A stretch of 64,000 nt of DNA. Origin: Pseudomonas sp. FP2309 (GTDB lineage: Bacteria > Pseudomonadota > Gammaproteobacteria > Pseudomonadales > Pseudomonadaceae). The stretch spans positions 5,471,501 to 5,535,500 of the forward strand of contig NZ_CP117439.1 in assembly GCF_030687575.1 (NCBI RefSeq), in the 5' to 3' direction. Below are positions 38,192 through 48,675 of the stretch, in pieces. The notes under the pieces were generated by a model. It saw only the letters and a list, made by a program, of their open reading frames with translations. It ran no database searches and was not told the origin of the DNA. The first letter of the stretch is position 1. Each line of letters starts with the position of its first letter. Both the position numbers and the translations under genes were made by a program.

Positions 38192-41163
38192 TACGGCAGC
38201 GTCGACAGTGGCACGCGGTACAACGCATCGCCCGGTTCGGCGTCGCCGAAACGGACCCAGTTGGCCACGTCGTTATGGAAGGTTTCGTAGAGGCGGATTT
38301 TCGAGTCCAGCTCGTCGATAAAGTCTTCCTGCTCGGCCACGCTCAACGACAACCACAGGTCCTGGGTCATGTTCAGCGACTTGCTGCGGTATGGCAGGCC
38401 TTCGAGGTATTCGCCGAGGATGCCACCGTCGGCCAGGTTGCCGCCCTTGCGCAAGGCTTGCGGGTCGCGGCTCATGTAGGCCGAGGCGCTGGCGATTTCC
38501 TGGAAGAAGTCCTTGGGCGAGGTCTGGGTTTTACGCGCCGCATCGACGATCAGTTTCAGCGACTGTTGCAGGTCGTTGAGTTGCAACTTGGTCAGCATCA
38601 CGCACACCTGGAACGCCGGCAGCGCCGGGTTGGTCAGGTCGCGGTCAGCGGTCCAGGCGCTGACCAGCTGCGGTGCCTGGCTGGCGGTTTTGCGGCCGAG
38701 GAAGTCCATGTGCATGGCGTAACCGACGGCGGCGGATTTGTCCGCCAGGCTTGGCGCCGACCCAAGCAGGGGCACTGGCTGCGGAGTATTGCTGCGCACC
38801 TGGTGCACCAGATTGGCGAACACACTGCCGATCTCGTCGACACGCTTACCCAGGGTGTGCACGTCGCCCCCCGGCACTGGTGTGTACAGGTCGCCGATCT
38901 GCGGGTTGGCATCGGCGGTGAGGACGCGGTACTGGCTTTCGGCACCGGCGTGGGTTTTCTTGCCGACGTCGGTACGCAGGTGCAGCGCGTAGATTTTGAT
39001 CTGCTTGCCCAACGCAGCCTGGCGCACCTCGGCTTCGTTCATCTGGGTCGCGGCAAACGGGTCGTTTTTGCGCAATGCGCCCGCATCGGTGACCAGCAGG
39101 ATGATGCGCCCGCCGTAGCCGGCCCAGTCCATGCCATCCACGGCCTGCATCACCCCGGCAAACGCGTCTTCGTTGAACGAATGGCTGGACACGGTGGAGG
39201 CTTTGACCTGCCGCGCCATGTCGAGGAAGCGTTGCGGGTCGCGGCCCTGGTCGAGGGTGATCAGGGTCTTGGCCACGTATTCCAGGCCAGGGGTTTTCTT
39301 GATGCTGCTGCGAAAGCCCACCATGCCAAAGCTGACGCTATCGAGCTCGCCACGCTCGGCAATGCGGGTTTGCAGTTCGTGGACCACGTCGCGGATCTGG
39401 TCGATGTAGGGCTGCATCGACACCGTGGTGTCCACCACCAGCACCACGGCGGTACGGAACGCGTCGGCGTTGGCGTTGATTACCGGCGTGGCGGGCTTGG
39501 CCACCGCACTGCTGCCGGGGTCGATGGAGGCCACGTTGAGCAACTGCACCGGCTGGCCGTTTTCGTCGAAGCTCTCTTTGGAATCGAAGATCGGCAACAG
39601 GTAAAACTGGTTCTGCGGCACGGCGCTGGCCGTCGGTTCCAGGGCGAGGATCTGCCCGTTGTCTTCACGGTTTTTCTGCGCCTTGGCCAACACACCTTTG
39701 GCGGCGGTCGGGTCGGCGAGCAGCTTCTCCACCTCGCCGGCTTGACGCAGGAACATCACCGGCGCACGGCCCGAGCGCTCGGTGAACTTGAGCACCAGGC
39801 TTTGCTTCCAGTCGCTGACCTTTGACGCCGGCAACCAGCCGTCGCTGCGCCCATCGGTGGCAGCACCGACGCGCACCCAGGGCTGGCCGTCGACGTCTTT
39901 GCGCTGGTACACGTAGAGCACAGAGAACGCCGGCAGGGCTTTGCCTGGCGCACTGCCGACGTCGCTGGAAAGTGCCGCGCCGGGCTTGCTGAGCACGCGC
40001 TGGAACAGGGTCTTTTTGCCGGCCATCAACAGCGGGCGCTGGCCGCCGTCCACCTCGACCACAGCCGCCGCTGGGGGTGTGACGGCAGGGACGACGGCGG
40101 CCAGTGGCTTGGCGGGCTTTGCAGGTTCGTCACTGCCGCTCAGCCACCAGTAAGAAGCGCCACCCATGGCCAGGGCAACGGCCACGGCCACCGCCGCCAG
40201 CGCCAACACCGGCCCACGGCGCTGCTCGCTGTGATGCGTGGGCGGTACCACCGGTTGACGCACGGGCTGCGGTTTGGCGGTCGGAATCTCGATGGACTCC
40301 GGGGTGATCCCCGCCAGATCAAAATTCATCGGGATCGGCAGCGGCCGCACCAGCGTGGCCTCCGGCGACTCCATCGGCAGTTGGTCCAGTGCCAGCAACA
40401 ACGCCGCCGCGTCCGGGAAGCGCTCGGCCGGGTCCTTGGCCAACAATTTGCGCAGCACGCCTTGATAACGGCCGTGATGCACCGGCAATTCCGGCAGCGG
40501 TTCGGTCAGGTGCGCCAGCGCCGTGGACAGCGCATCGGTGCCGTTATACGGCAGCTTGCCGACCAGAATTTCATACATCACCACACCCAACGCATACAGG
40601 TCGGCGCGGCCGTCGATCTCCTGGCCCCGCGCCTGCTCCGGGCTCATGTAGCTCGGTGTGCCCACGGCAAACCCGGCCTGGGTGAACTGAGTGCGATCGT
40701 CCAGTGATTTGGCGATGCCGAAGTCGGACAACACAGCCGTGCCGTCCGCGCGAAACAGGATATTCGCCGGTTTGACGTCACGGTGCACCAGGCCCTGGGC
40801 ATGGGCGTAACCCAAGGCCGAGGCGATCTGGCGGATCAGCGTCACGCCCTGCTCAGGTGTCATGCCAGCGGCGATGCGCTCTTTGAGCGTGCCATTGGGC
40901 AGGTATTCCATGGCCATGTAATACAGCTCACCGACATTGCCGATGTCATGGATAGTCACGGTGTGCGGGTGCGACAGGCGCGCCAGAGTCTTGCCTTCGC
41001 GCAGGAAACGCTCGCAAAACGTCGGATCGGCCGCCAGCGCCGCCGCCATCACCTTCAGCGCCACCTTGCGCTCCAGCGAGCGCTGGGTCGCCAGGTACAC
41101 GCTGGCCATGGCGCCTTCGCCAATCTCGCCTTCGATGTCGTAGCCCGGAATCACAATGTTCAT
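38191..41163 (-). CDS. ppkA: T6SS serine/threonine protein kinase PpkA
   Basis: A 990-residue membrane kinase. The N-terminal eukaryotic-type kinase domain (about 8-260) has GEGAMASVYLA, catalytic Lys37, HRDVKPAN with Asp129, and DFG at 147-149. A single membrane helix lies at about 318-341. The periplasmic part contains a middle SH3-like region and, from about residue 575, a von Willebrand A domain with the MIDAS-type VVDTTVSM. PpkA phosphorylates Fha to trigger T6SS assembly; the P. aeruginosa protein is about 1030 residues. The start of ppkA overlaps the end of pppA. Confidence 0.96.
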   Translation of the reverse strand: MNIVIPGYDIEGEIGEGAMASVYLATQRSLERKVALKVMAAALAADPTFCERFLREGKTLARLSHPHTVTIHDIGNVGELYYMAMEYLPNGTLKERIAAGMTPEQGVTLIRQIASALGYAHAQGLVHRDVKPANILFRADGTAVLSDFGIAKSLDDRTQFTQAGFAVGTPSYMSPEQARGQEIDGRADLYALGVVMYEILVGKLPYNGTDALSTALAHLTEPLPELPVHHGRYQGVLRKLLAKDPAERFPDAAALLLALDQLPMESPEATLVRPLPIPMNFDLAGITPESIEIPTAKPQPVRQPVVPPTHHSEQRRGPVLALAAVAVAVALAMGGASYWWLSGSDEPAKPAKPLAAVVPAVTPPAAAVVEVDGGQRPLLMAGKKTLFQRVLSKPGAALSSDVGSAPGKALPAFSVLYVYQRKDVDGQPWVRVGAATDGRSDGWLPASKVSDWKQSLVLKFTERSGRAPVMFLRQAGEVEKLLADPTAAKGVLAKAQKNREDNGQILALEPTASAVPQNQFYLLPIFDSKESFDENGQPVQLLNVASIDPGSSAVAKPATPVINANADAFRTAVVLVVDTTVSMQPYIDQIRDVVHELQTRIAERGELDSVSFGMVGFRSSIKKTPGLEYVAKTLITLDQGRDPQRFLDMARQVKASTVSSHSFNEDAFAGVMQAVDGMDWAGYGGRIILLVTDAGALRKNDPFAATQMNEAEVRQAALGKQIKIYALHLRTDVGKKTHAGAESQYRVLTADANPQIGDLYTPVPGGDVHTLGKRVDEIGSVFANLVHQVRSNTPQPVPLLGSAPSLADKSAAVGYAMHMDFLGRKTASQAPQLVSAWTADRDLTNPALPAFQVCVMLTKLQLNDLQQSLKLIVDAARKTQTSPKDFFQEIASASAYMSRDPQALRKGGNLADGGILGEYLEGLPYRSKSLNMTQDLWLSLSVAEQEDFIDELDSKIRLYETFHNDVANWVRFGDAEPGDALYRVPLSTLP

Positions 41164-41879
41164 GCCGATACCTTCACGACGATGGCGGTGATGTTGTCCG
41201 GCGCGCCCCGGTTAAGCCCCAGATGCACCAGGCTGCGCACGATTTCATCCGGCGCGTCGTGGCTGAGCACTTCGCGGATTTCGTGATCTTCGACGGTCTT
41301 GTTCAGGCCGTCGCTGCACAGCAGGTAGCTGTCGCCCGGCGCGATCAGCAGGTCGAGCACCGCCACCTCGAGCTGGGCTTCCACGCCCACCGCGCGGGTG
41401 ACGATATTGGCGCGCGGATGCACGCGGGCATCCGCTTCGCTGAGCAGGCCGCTGTCTTGCAGGTCCTGCACGTAGCTGTGATCGCGCGAGAGGCCTTCGA
41501 GCACGCCGTCGCGCAGGCGATACAAGCGACTGTCACCGGCCCACAGGCACACACCACGTAAACCGCGTGCGGCAAGCACCACCACGGTGCTGCCCATCAT
41601 GGTCACGCCACGGTTCGCGGTTTCTTCGCGCACGGCGGCGTTGATGCGGATCAGGTCATTGCGCAGGGCTGCCGAATATTCGTCGAGGGAGCGGCCCACC
41701 GGCACATTGCGCAGGCTGTCGACAATCAGGCTGCTGACATAATCGCCCGCCGCATGCCCGCCCATGCCGTCGGCCACTACCCACAGACGGTTTTCCGGCA
41801 GGTTCAGGCAGGCGTCTTCGTTGACCTGACGGACCATGCCCACATGACTTTTGCTCGCCGATTTGTACGTCGCCCCCAT
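41160..41879 (-). CDS. pppA: T6SS serine/threonine phosphatase PppA (PP2C)
   Basis: A 239-residue PP2C-type phosphatase. Metal-binding motifs are seen in VVADGMGGHAAGDYVS (about 33-48), LWAGDSRLYRLRDG (about 116-130) and LLCSDGLNKTVEDHEI. It removes phosphate from Fha and so opposes PpkA, switching T6SS firing off and allowing relocation. It lies 0 bp from tagF and overlaps ppkA by 4 bp. Confidence 0.96.
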   Translation of the reverse strand: MGATYKSASKSHVGMVRQVNEDACLNLPENRLWVVADGMGGHAAGDYVSSLIVDSLRNVPVGRSLDEYSAALRNDLIRINAAVREETANRGVTMMGSTVVVLAARGLRGVCLWAGDSRLYRLRDGVLEGLSRDHSYVQDLQDSGLLSEADARVHPRANIVTRAVGVEAQLEVAVLDLLIAPGDSYLLCSDGLNKTVEDHEIREVLSHDAPDEIVRSLVHLGLNRGAPDNITAIVVKVSA

Positions 41880-42533
41880 CTACACCACACCTTCTTGTCC
41901 GAGCAAAAACTGCGCAAAATCACTGGCGGCAGGCAAGCCCTGACACCGCAATAAACCAGGGGAAATACGTTCCGAGCCACGCCCCCACCACAGGCTGGCA
42001 CCGTCGCAGGCCTGTTCGGCAAGCGCGGTCATGCGGCTGTGGGGCTGCGTCGCGGCGACGCGCTGCAGGCCGGCAAAGCGGCTGTCCACGGCGCGCTGTT
42101 CACTGGCCGGGATGCCCAGGTTGTCGAGGCCTTCGTTAAAACTTTCAAAGCTGGCGCCGGCATCCAGCGTACTGAGCAGCAGCTCTTCGGCCTGCTCGAA
42201 CCAGGTGTCCGGGCCGCCCACCAGGGAGGCCGGGTTGGTGTCGTGGTCGAGCAAGGCCACCACTGCCAGAGGGAAATAACGCCCCACCCGATCGATACTC
42301 GGCATCACCACACCCGCGGCCGCGTCCGGTCCGCACACGCCCGGCGCCAGAACAAAGCGCCACAACGGGCTGACCAGGTACGCGTTGAGCCAGTCAGCAC
42401 CCAGGCTGTTTTGGCTGGCGAGCAAACCCTCGGCCAGCCAGCTGTCCCACGGACCGACAAAACTCTGGGGCAAAGCACGGCTGACAAAGTCTCCGCGGCT
42501 GGCCAACTTGCCGTAGAAACCCACCACCGTCAT
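41880..42533 (-). CDS. tagF: T6SS post-translational regulator TagF
   Basis: A 217-residue protein. It begins VGFYGKLASRGDFVSRALPQ, the signature of the TagF N-terminal domain, followed by SPLWRFVLAPG and the GVVMPSIDRVGRYFPLAVVA motif. In P. aeruginosa TagF represses the H1 system post-translationally, likely by sequestering Fha. It overlaps tssM by 4 bp and touches pppA. Some species carry TagF fused to PppA; here they are separate. Confidence 0.94.
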   Translation of the reverse strand: MTVVGFYGKLASRGDFVSRALPQSFVGPWDSWLAEGLLASQNSLGADWLNAYLVSPLWRFVLAPGVCGPDAAAGVVMPSIDRVGRYFPLAVVALLDHDTNPASLVGGPDTWFEQAEELLLSTLDAGASFESFNEGLDNLGIPASEQRAVDSRFAGLQRVAATQPHSRMTALAEQACDGASLWWGRGSERISPGLLRCQGLPAASDFAQFLLGQEGVV

Positions 42534-45500
42534 AGCCGCTCCGGCAGGCTGAAGCCGCTGAGCACACGGCTCTTGAACGGGTTGAACGCGCTGTTGGCGC
42601 GCAGCTCGTAAGCGATGCTCGCGCCGTCTACCCGCAGGCGCAGGTTGAAGCGGTCCGGCGAATTGCCGGCGGTGAGATCAGATTGCTCCAGCAGGCGAAA
42701 CCACGCCCACGGGCCGTCCAGCGTCACGCCGGACCGGCCACTGGCCGACGGCGGCATGATCGACAGACGCACCACGCCAATGCTGCCGGGGTTCGGCCAT
42801 TGCATCGCCACCGGGCGACTCGGCCCGTGGTCGTAGCTCAATTGCTGGCCGTCCAGGTCGAGCAGGAACTGGGTGATGGTCGGGTCCATCGACACCGGCT
42901 TTAGCTCGAAACGCACAATAGGCTGGGTGCCGCCGGCGCGGAAAAACGCATCACGAATCGTCGCCGCGCGCTGGAAGGTTTGCAGCACCCCCGGCGCAAT
43001 CCCCAGCTTCTGCGCCGCGCCCGGCTGCCAGCGCCAGGTCTGCGCGGAGGTGTCCACGTACGGCTGCAGGTATTTGCGGAAATAGTTATCCATCACCCCG
43101 CCCACACCGAAGAACTGGCCGAAGTCATCCAGGGTGGCATCGCGCGCGCTGCCCGGCGACATCGGATAGCGCCCGGCCAGCGACTGGCGATACACGTTGA
43201 CCACTTCGCTGACCCAGGCTGCGTTCAGTTGGTTGCGCACCCCGCCCATCATGCTGTTGGTGGTGGAGTTGACCACCGACTTGACCATGCCCTGCACCAA
43301 CGGCGGCTGGCGTTCGGCATTCAGGCTGACCCGCGTGGCGGCCGCAGCGGCCTGGTTCTTGGCCTCGCCGAGCAACGCATCGCCGCTGGCGCCGACCATG
43401 GCACTGACCTGCACATACAACGCGTTCATGTCCGCCAGCAGGCCGTCGATGGCCGCCGGCTCGCCTTCGTTTTTGCTGACGATGCTGTTGAGTTCGGCAA
43501 AGTGCGCGGTCACCGGGTCATCCGCTGCCTGCGGGGCATTGGCGGTGGGTTGCTCCTGACCGAGCAGGCTGCCAAGCCGCTCCTTGAGCTTGTCCACACC
43601 ACCTTCCACCGGCACACCTTTGGCCGCCAGTTGGCGCTCTTCGGCTTGCAGGTCGGTTTCCCTGGCCACCGCCACCAGCAGCTTTTTCAGCGGCGAACTC
43701 GGCCCGGAGATCACCCGCAGTACGTCGGCCGCCTGGGCGACACTGGTAATCGGCACAAAGTCGATATCCGCCAGTAACGCATCCCACTGCCGCTGATAGT
43801 CCTGAAAGTACAGGCGCCGCACATCGGCGGCCAGGCTCACCACGTTCTGTTGATCGGCCTGTTCACGGCCCAATACCCACTGCTCCTCCGCAAGGGTGCC
43901 GGTCTGGTTCAGGCTGCTCAACAGGAACGCCTGGCGATAGCCCTTGGCGGTGAAGAACCCGCTCAACGGCTCGCCGAGCGGCTTGCCACTTTTACGGCTG
44001 AACACCAGCGCGGCGTCGCGACCAGCGGCTTCATTGAGGCGAAAGTCCGGGATGCCGTCGGGCAGTTTCTGCCGTTTGACGCGGTCGTAGACACGCTGGG
44101 CCACCGGCAACTGCTGCAGTTGGCGACGCAGGTCGTCGATCAGCCGTGGGTCCAGGCGCGCGCTCGGCGGGTGGCGTTCGAACAGTGCCTGCAAGTGCCC
44201 GGTCAACGCCTGGCGCTGATCGGCCGGCAGATCGCGCGGCAGGTTGCGGTCCCAGTCCAGGGCGATCCAGGCCTTGATGAAGTCCGGGTCGTAGTGCTCG
44301 TTGTCGGCCAGCATCAGGTAGGCCTTGAGACCCTCGTAAAGGAAGTCCGAGTTGCCGCCGCCATGCAGTTGTTCTTCGATACGCGTCACCAGCCGTGGCG
44401 CGAAGACCGCGATCAGCAGCTTGCGGTACACGCTGGCGGATTCGGCTTCGAGCATGTCGCCCTGGTACAGCCCCAGGCCTTCGGACCAGTCTGGCGAATC
44501 ACCCGCGAGGTTTTTCACCGCATTGAGCAACGGCAGCACGGCCAGCACTTCGCGTTGCGCCGGGCTCAGGTTCTGCACGGTCTGGCCCAGGGGCGCGACC
44601 TTCTGATCGACCTGGGCGATATACGCCTGGTTGGCACGATAGCTCACCCACCATAGGCCGCTGACCACCACCACCAACGCCACGGTGGCCGCGAGCACAC
44701 CGCGGGCAATCCACTTGCGCCGCCGCTCGACTTTCGGGTTGACGCCCACCAGCCCGCGCTCGGCGAACGCCACGGCGGTGAAGAGTTTTTCGATGAAGTA
44801 ACTGCGCCCGGTGCCGCTCTGGCGCGCCAGGTGCTGGCGATCCAGGTTCATGCTTTGGGCCATGGCGCCGATCAGACGGTCAATCGGGCTGCCTTCCTGG
44901 GTGCCGCTGGTGAAATACACACCACGCAGCAACACACGCTCTTCAAACGCGTTGGGTTTGAATACGCCTTCGAGGAAGCTTTGCAGGCAGTCTTTCAATG
45001 CACCGAACTGCTGCGGGAAGCCGTAGATCAGGTCGCGCCGTGCCGGGTCGCGTTCCTGTTGCAGGCGCTCCACCAGACGTTCGTTGAGGCGCCGCTCGAG
45101 GCCGGCGAATTCGCTTTGCAAATGGGCCAGCGGGCTGTCGCTGTTTTTGCCGTCGTCCAGGGCAAAGGTCATGCCCCACACCTGGGCGCGCTCTTCCTTG
45201 CTCAGGTTGTCGAAGAACTCCATGAAGCCGGGCACCAGGTCGAGCTTGGTCAGCATCAGGTAGATCGGGAAGCGCACGCCCAATTGGGTGTACAGCTCCT
45301 GGATACGCAGGCGAATCGCGGCCGCGTGGGCAGCGCGTTCGGCGTCGGTACCGAGCAACAGGTCCGACAGGCTGATGGCAATGAAGGCACCGTCGATAGG
45401 GCGGCGCGAGCGTTGCTTTTTCAGCAGGTCGAGGAAGCCCAGCCAGGCGGCTTTATCCACCGTGGAGTTGCTGTCCTGGGTGGTGTAGCGGCCGGCGGTA

Positions 45501-46030
45501 TCGAGCAACACGGCTTGATCGGTAAACCACCAATCGCAGTTGCGTGTGCCGCCGACACCGCGTACCGCACCAGCGCCCAACTGGGCAGCCAACGGAAAGT
45601 GCAGGCCGGAATTGACCAGCGCAGTGGTCTTGCCCGAGCCCGGTGGGCCGATGATCACGTACCACGGCAGCTCATAGAGATTGCGGCGTTCGTCACCGCC
45701 GAGCTTGGCTTTCTTGAGCAACGCCAGGGCTTCGTCCATGCGCTGGCGCAGGCTCGACAGCTCTTCGGCGGTGGCCACGCTGTTCGGGTCGGCCGGCGTC
45801 TCTGCGGCCAGGCTGCGCATCACTTCGGCGGCCTGGCGGCGCGCCTGGATGATGCAGAACACGCGGTAGGTGATCCACACCGCGAACACCAGAACGATCA
45901 GCGCCCAACGGCGCCCTTCGGGTACCAGCGCGTCAAGCAGCGGCCCCACAAACCAGATGATCAGGCTCAGGGCGATCAGGCCCAGCAACGGGATCACCCA
46001 GCGAATCATGAAACTGAAAAACGCCTTCAC
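42530..46030 (-). CDS. tssM: T6SS membrane complex subunit TssM (IcmF)
   Basis: A 1166-residue inner-membrane protein. Two membrane helices (about 10-30 and 42-62) precede a cytoplasmic GTPase-like domain with an intact Walker A, GPPGSGKT, at 128-135. A third helix at about 450-470 leads to the large periplasmic domain, which contacts TssJ and TssL. The C-terminal DUF1215-type region ends in LRANSAFNPFKSRVLSGFSL. TssM builds the trans-envelope channel and is needed for T6SS activity. It overlaps tssL by 4 bp. Confidence 0.97.
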   Translation of the reverse strand: MKAFFSFMIRWVIPLLGLIALSLIIWFVGPLLDALVPEGRRWALIVLVFAVWITYRVFCIIQARRQAAEVMRSLAAETPADPNSVATAEELSSLRQRMDEALALLKKAKLGGDERRNLYELPWYVIIGPPGSGKTTALVNSGLHFPLAAQLGAGAVRGVGGTRNCDWWFTDQAVLLDTAGRYTTQDSNSTVDKAAWLGFLDLLKKQRSRRPIDGAFIAISLSDLLLGTDAERAAHAAAIRLRIQELYTQLGVRFPIYLMLTKLDLVPGFMEFFDNLSKEERAQVWGMTFALDDGKNSDSPLAHLQSEFAGLERRLNERLVERLQQERDPARRDLIYGFPQQFGALKDCLQSFLEGVFKPNAFEERVLLRGVYFTSGTQEGSPIDRLIGAMAQSMNLDRQHLARQSGTGRSYFIEKLFTAVAFAERGLVGVNPKVERRRKWIARGVLAATVALVVVVSGLWWVSYRANQAYIAQVDQKVAPLGQTVQNLSPAQREVLAVLPLLNAVKNLAGDSPDWSEGLGLYQGDMLEAESASVYRKLLIAVFAPRLVTRIEEQLHGGGNSDFLYEGLKAYLMLADNEHYDPDFIKAWIALDWDRNLPRDLPADQRQALTGHLQALFERHPPSARLDPRLIDDLRRQLQQLPVAQRVYDRVKRQKLPDGIPDFRLNEAAGRDAALVFSRKSGKPLGEPLSGFFTAKGYRQAFLLSSLNQTGTLAEEQWVLGREQADQQNVVSLAADVRRLYFQDYQRQWDALLADIDFVPITSVAQAADVLRVISGPSSPLKKLLVAVARETDLQAEERQLAAKGVPVEGGVDKLKERLGSLLGQEQPTANAPQAADDPVTAHFAELNSIVSKNEGEPAAIDGLLADMNALYVQVSAMVGASGDALLGEAKNQAAAAATRVSLNAERQPPLVQGMVKSVVNSTTNSMMGGVRNQLNAAWVSEVVNVYRQSLAGRYPMSPGSARDATLDDFGQFFGVGGVMDNYFRKYLQPYVDTSAQTWRWQPGAAQKLGIAPGVLQTFQRAATIRDAFFRAGGTQPIVRFELKPVSMDPTITQFLLDLDGQQLSYDHGPSRPVAMQWPNPGSIGVVRLSIMPPSASGRSGVTLDGPWAWFRLLEQSDLTAGNSPDRFNLRLRVDGASIAYELRANSAFNPFKSRVLSGFSLPERL

Positions 46031-47316
46031 TCGACGCCCTCCGCCAATACGGTGATTTCAACCCGACGATTGCGGGCGCGGCCTTCGGCAGTGCTGTTGG
46101 TGGCCAGCGGCTCGGTGTCGCTTCGGCCCTCGGCACTGAAGCGATCCGCCTGGCCGGTCTTGGCCGCAAGGATCTCCAGCACCGACTTGGCCCGCGCTTC
46201 AGACAACGCCCAGTTGGACGGGAAGCGCAGCGTGGCGATCGGGCGGTTATCGCTGTGACCAGTGACGCGCACCTGGCCCTTGACCTTGCGGATGGCATCG
46301 GCGATGCGCAGCATCAGCGGCTGGTAGGCATCGACAATGCTGGAGCTGGCCGACGCGAACAGCTCATCGCCACGAATGGTCACCACCGAGCGGTCGACCT
46401 TATCTTCCACAGCCACACGCCCGGCCTTGATGTCTTCGGCCAGGAAGCCGGCCAGACGCGGCCGTTCGATGACCTTGGGCTGCGCCACGGGACGGTCGAT
46501 GGCCTGCACCGGGATCTCGCCCAGGGCATGGATGTTCTTGAACACCGGTTCGGCCTGCGCCGCGAGCAGCAGGCGCAAGGTGAACAGCAAGGCCAGCAGC
46601 AGCGCCAGGCCGATTGCCACGGCGATCCACGGCGGCATGAATTGCGCCAGGCGGTCACGGGCCACGGTCACGCCGCGCCAGTGCGGCGACAGCTCGCGTT
46701 CGTGGTCGCCACGGGCGCTGCGAATCGCGGCGGCAGTGCGCTCGCGCAGGGCTTCGAGCTGGCTGCGGCCGTCGTTCATTACGCGGTAGCGACCTTCGAA
46801 CCCCAGGCACATGCACAGGTACAACAGCTCCAGCAGGTACAGGCGTTCCCGTGGGCTTTGCAGGCAATGGTCGAGTAGCTGGAAGACCTTTTCGCCGCCC
46901 CAGGCTTCGTTGTGCACGGTGATCAGCAGGCTTTGTTTGCCCCACTCGCTGGTGCTGCCCCAGGGCGTGCTCAACACCGCTTCATCGAGGGCGGTACACA
47001 GCGCGTAGCGGGCCAGCAGCACTTCGTTGCGCGCCACACCGGCGGCTTCGGCGCGCTCTTCGAACTGGCGCAGGTACGCCAGCAACTGCGCGCGCAGGCT
47101 GGCCGGCGCGGGGTGGGCGATGGTGTTGCGCAGGCGTGTCAGCAAGGCCAGCAGCGGCCCGGCGGCGCTTTCCAGCGGGTTGAGGCCCTGGCTTTTGCCG
47201 GTGAGCATCGGCGCCGCCGGCATCGACAAAGCGGCCGGTTCGGCGCGCGCAGGCTCCGGCGCACGGCCACCGGGGCGCGGCATGAACTGGGTGCGGTCGT
47301 CATCATTGGGATGCAT
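46027..47316 (-). CDS. tssL: T6SS membrane complex subunit TssL with C-terminal OmpA-like domain
   Basis: A 429-residue DotU/IcmH protein. The cytoplasmic hook domain (about 40-220) has LCTALDEAVLSTPWG and LLYLCMCLGFEGRYRV. A membrane helix at about 225-248 leads to a C-terminal OmpA/MotB peptidoglycan-binding domain with VRVTGHSDNRPIATLRFPSN. The extended TssL anchors the membrane complex to the cell wall; this architecture is typical of H1-type systems. It is 6 bp from tssK. Confidence 0.96.
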   Translation of the reverse strand: MHPNDDDRTQFMPRPGGRAPEPARAEPAALSMPAAPMLTGKSQGLNPLESAAGPLLALLTRLRNTIAHPAPASLRAQLLAYLRQFEERAEAAGVARNEVLLARYALCTALDEAVLSTPWGSTSEWGKQSLLITVHNEAWGGEKVFQLLDHCLQSPRERLYLLELLYLCMCLGFEGRYRVMNDGRSQLEALRERTAAAIRSARGDHERELSPHWRGVTVARDRLAQFMPPWIAVAIGLALLLALLFTLRLLLAAQAEPVFKNIHALGEIPVQAIDRPVAQPKVIERPRLAGFLAEDIKAGRVAVEDKVDRSVVTIRGDELFASASSSIVDAYQPLMLRIADAIRKVKGQVRVTGHSDNRPIATLRFPSNWALSEARAKSVLEILAAKTGQADRFSAEGRSDTEPLATNSTAEGRARNRRVEITVLAEGVE

Positions 47317-47322
47317 CGCGGA

Positions 47323-48657
47323 TTATCCTCGGATCGCCCAGAAGGCCAGGTTCAAACCCGGGAACTGCCCGGCGATGTGGAAGGCAAAACCGCCGGAAGT
47401 GCTCAGCTGTTGCCAGTGCTCGCTGCCCCGGTCCAGCTCGTAATAGGTGCTGCCCGCGTGGTACGGCAGTTGGCGCGGCGCCACCGGCAAGGGCAGCAGG
47501 CCGATGCCTGGCAGTTGCAGGTTGACCATGTCGCGGATGTGCTCCACCGCACCGACCTTGCTCTGCTGGCCGAAGCGGCCACGCAGGGTTTCGCCGGGCA
47601 CGTCGGCGCGCACCACCAGGATGAAACTGGCGCTGTCGAGCAGGGTTTTGTCCGCCAGCATCGCCACGTGGATGCCATAAGCTTTCTCCACGATCGGGAT
47701 TGGCGTGGCTTTGCTGTCGATCAGCATCGACAGCGCTTCGCGCAGGGCCGCCATCACCGGGGCGAAGCTCAGCGCCAGGTCGTCGTGCTGGTACTGCGGG
47801 TATTCCTGAGGGCGACGGCCCGAGGTGGAAAAGGTCGAGAACTCACCGGCCAGGCTCACCAGTTCGCTGAAGAAGCGTTCCGGGTGCAGCGGGCTCAACT
47901 GGTTCAAATGCTGGATCAACGGCTGGGCACGGTTGACCAGTTGCAGCAGCATGAAGTCGGCGATCTCCGAGGCGCCACCCGCGCCCGACGCGACCACGCG
48001 ACCGGCCAGGGCTTCGCCGCGCTGGTGCAACAGGCCCAGCAACTCGCTGCGAAACGCGGTCAGCGGCTTGCTCGCGACCACGTCCAATATCGGCGGGATG
48101 TAACTGTCGTCCAGCACCAAGGCGCGGTCGGCGCGCTTTTCCTTGATGCGCACCAGCCCAAGGGCGGCGTAGTCGCTGATGCCGTCCTGGGCGGTCAGCA
48201 AGCGCAACGCCCGCGACCCCACGGCTACCGGCGCGCGGTTTTCGAACGGGGCGTTGTCGTCGCGCACTTCGCGCACCTGACTCACGTAACGCGCGGCTTC
48301 CAGGGCTTCGCCCTCGTCCACCGTGTCACGCGCGCCGGCGCGCTTGAGTGGCAAGGCCAGGTACACCAGGCCGTCACGCAGGTTGTCGTCAATGTTCAGC
48401 GGGCTTGGCGCCAGGTCATCCTGGGGGATATTGAACGGCGTGCCGTCGGGCAACAGGCCGCGCGCCGAGAGGATGGCCAGCTTGCCCTGGGCCAGCAGGC
48501 CCTGGTCGATCAACAACTCGGAAAAGCCCCAGGCACCTGCGGACAGCGGGCGGCTGCGGGCGTCGATCAGGTTTTCCAGGTAACGGTCATGCTGTTGGAA
48601 GTGCTGCGTTCCGATGAACATGCCTTCCGACCAGACCACACGATTGTTCCAGGACAT
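47323..48657 (-). CDS. tssK: T6SS baseplate subunit TssK
   Basis: A 444-residue protein with the standard opening MSWNNRVVWSEGMFIGTQHF, then QQHDRYLENLI, and the C-terminal segment LPYHAGSTYYELDRGSEHW. TssK trimers link the baseplate wedge (TssEFG) to TssL and TssM. The length matches the family (about 445). It is 18 bp from tssJ. Confidence 0.97.
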   Translation of the reverse strand: MSWNNRVVWSEGMFIGTQHFQQHDRYLENLIDARSRPLSAGAWGFSELLIDQGLLAQGKLAILSARGLLPDGTPFNIPQDDLAPSPLNIDDNLRDGLVYLALPLKRAGARDTVDEGEALEAARYVSQVREVRDDNAPFENRAPVAVGSRALRLLTAQDGISDYAALGLVRIKEKRADRALVLDDSYIPPILDVVASKPLTAFRSELLGLLHQRGEALAGRVVASGAGGASEIADFMLLQLVNRAQPLIQHLNQLSPLHPERFFSELVSLAGEFSTFSTSGRRPQEYPQYQHDDLALSFAPVMAALREALSMLIDSKATPIPIVEKAYGIHVAMLADKTLLDSASFILVVRADVPGETLRGRFGQQSKVGAVEHIRDMVNLQLPGIGLLPLPVAPRQLPYHAGSTYYELDRGSEHWQQLSTSGGFAFHIAGQFPGLNLAFWAIRG

Positions 48658-48675
48658 GGGGGCTCCGATTGCTTC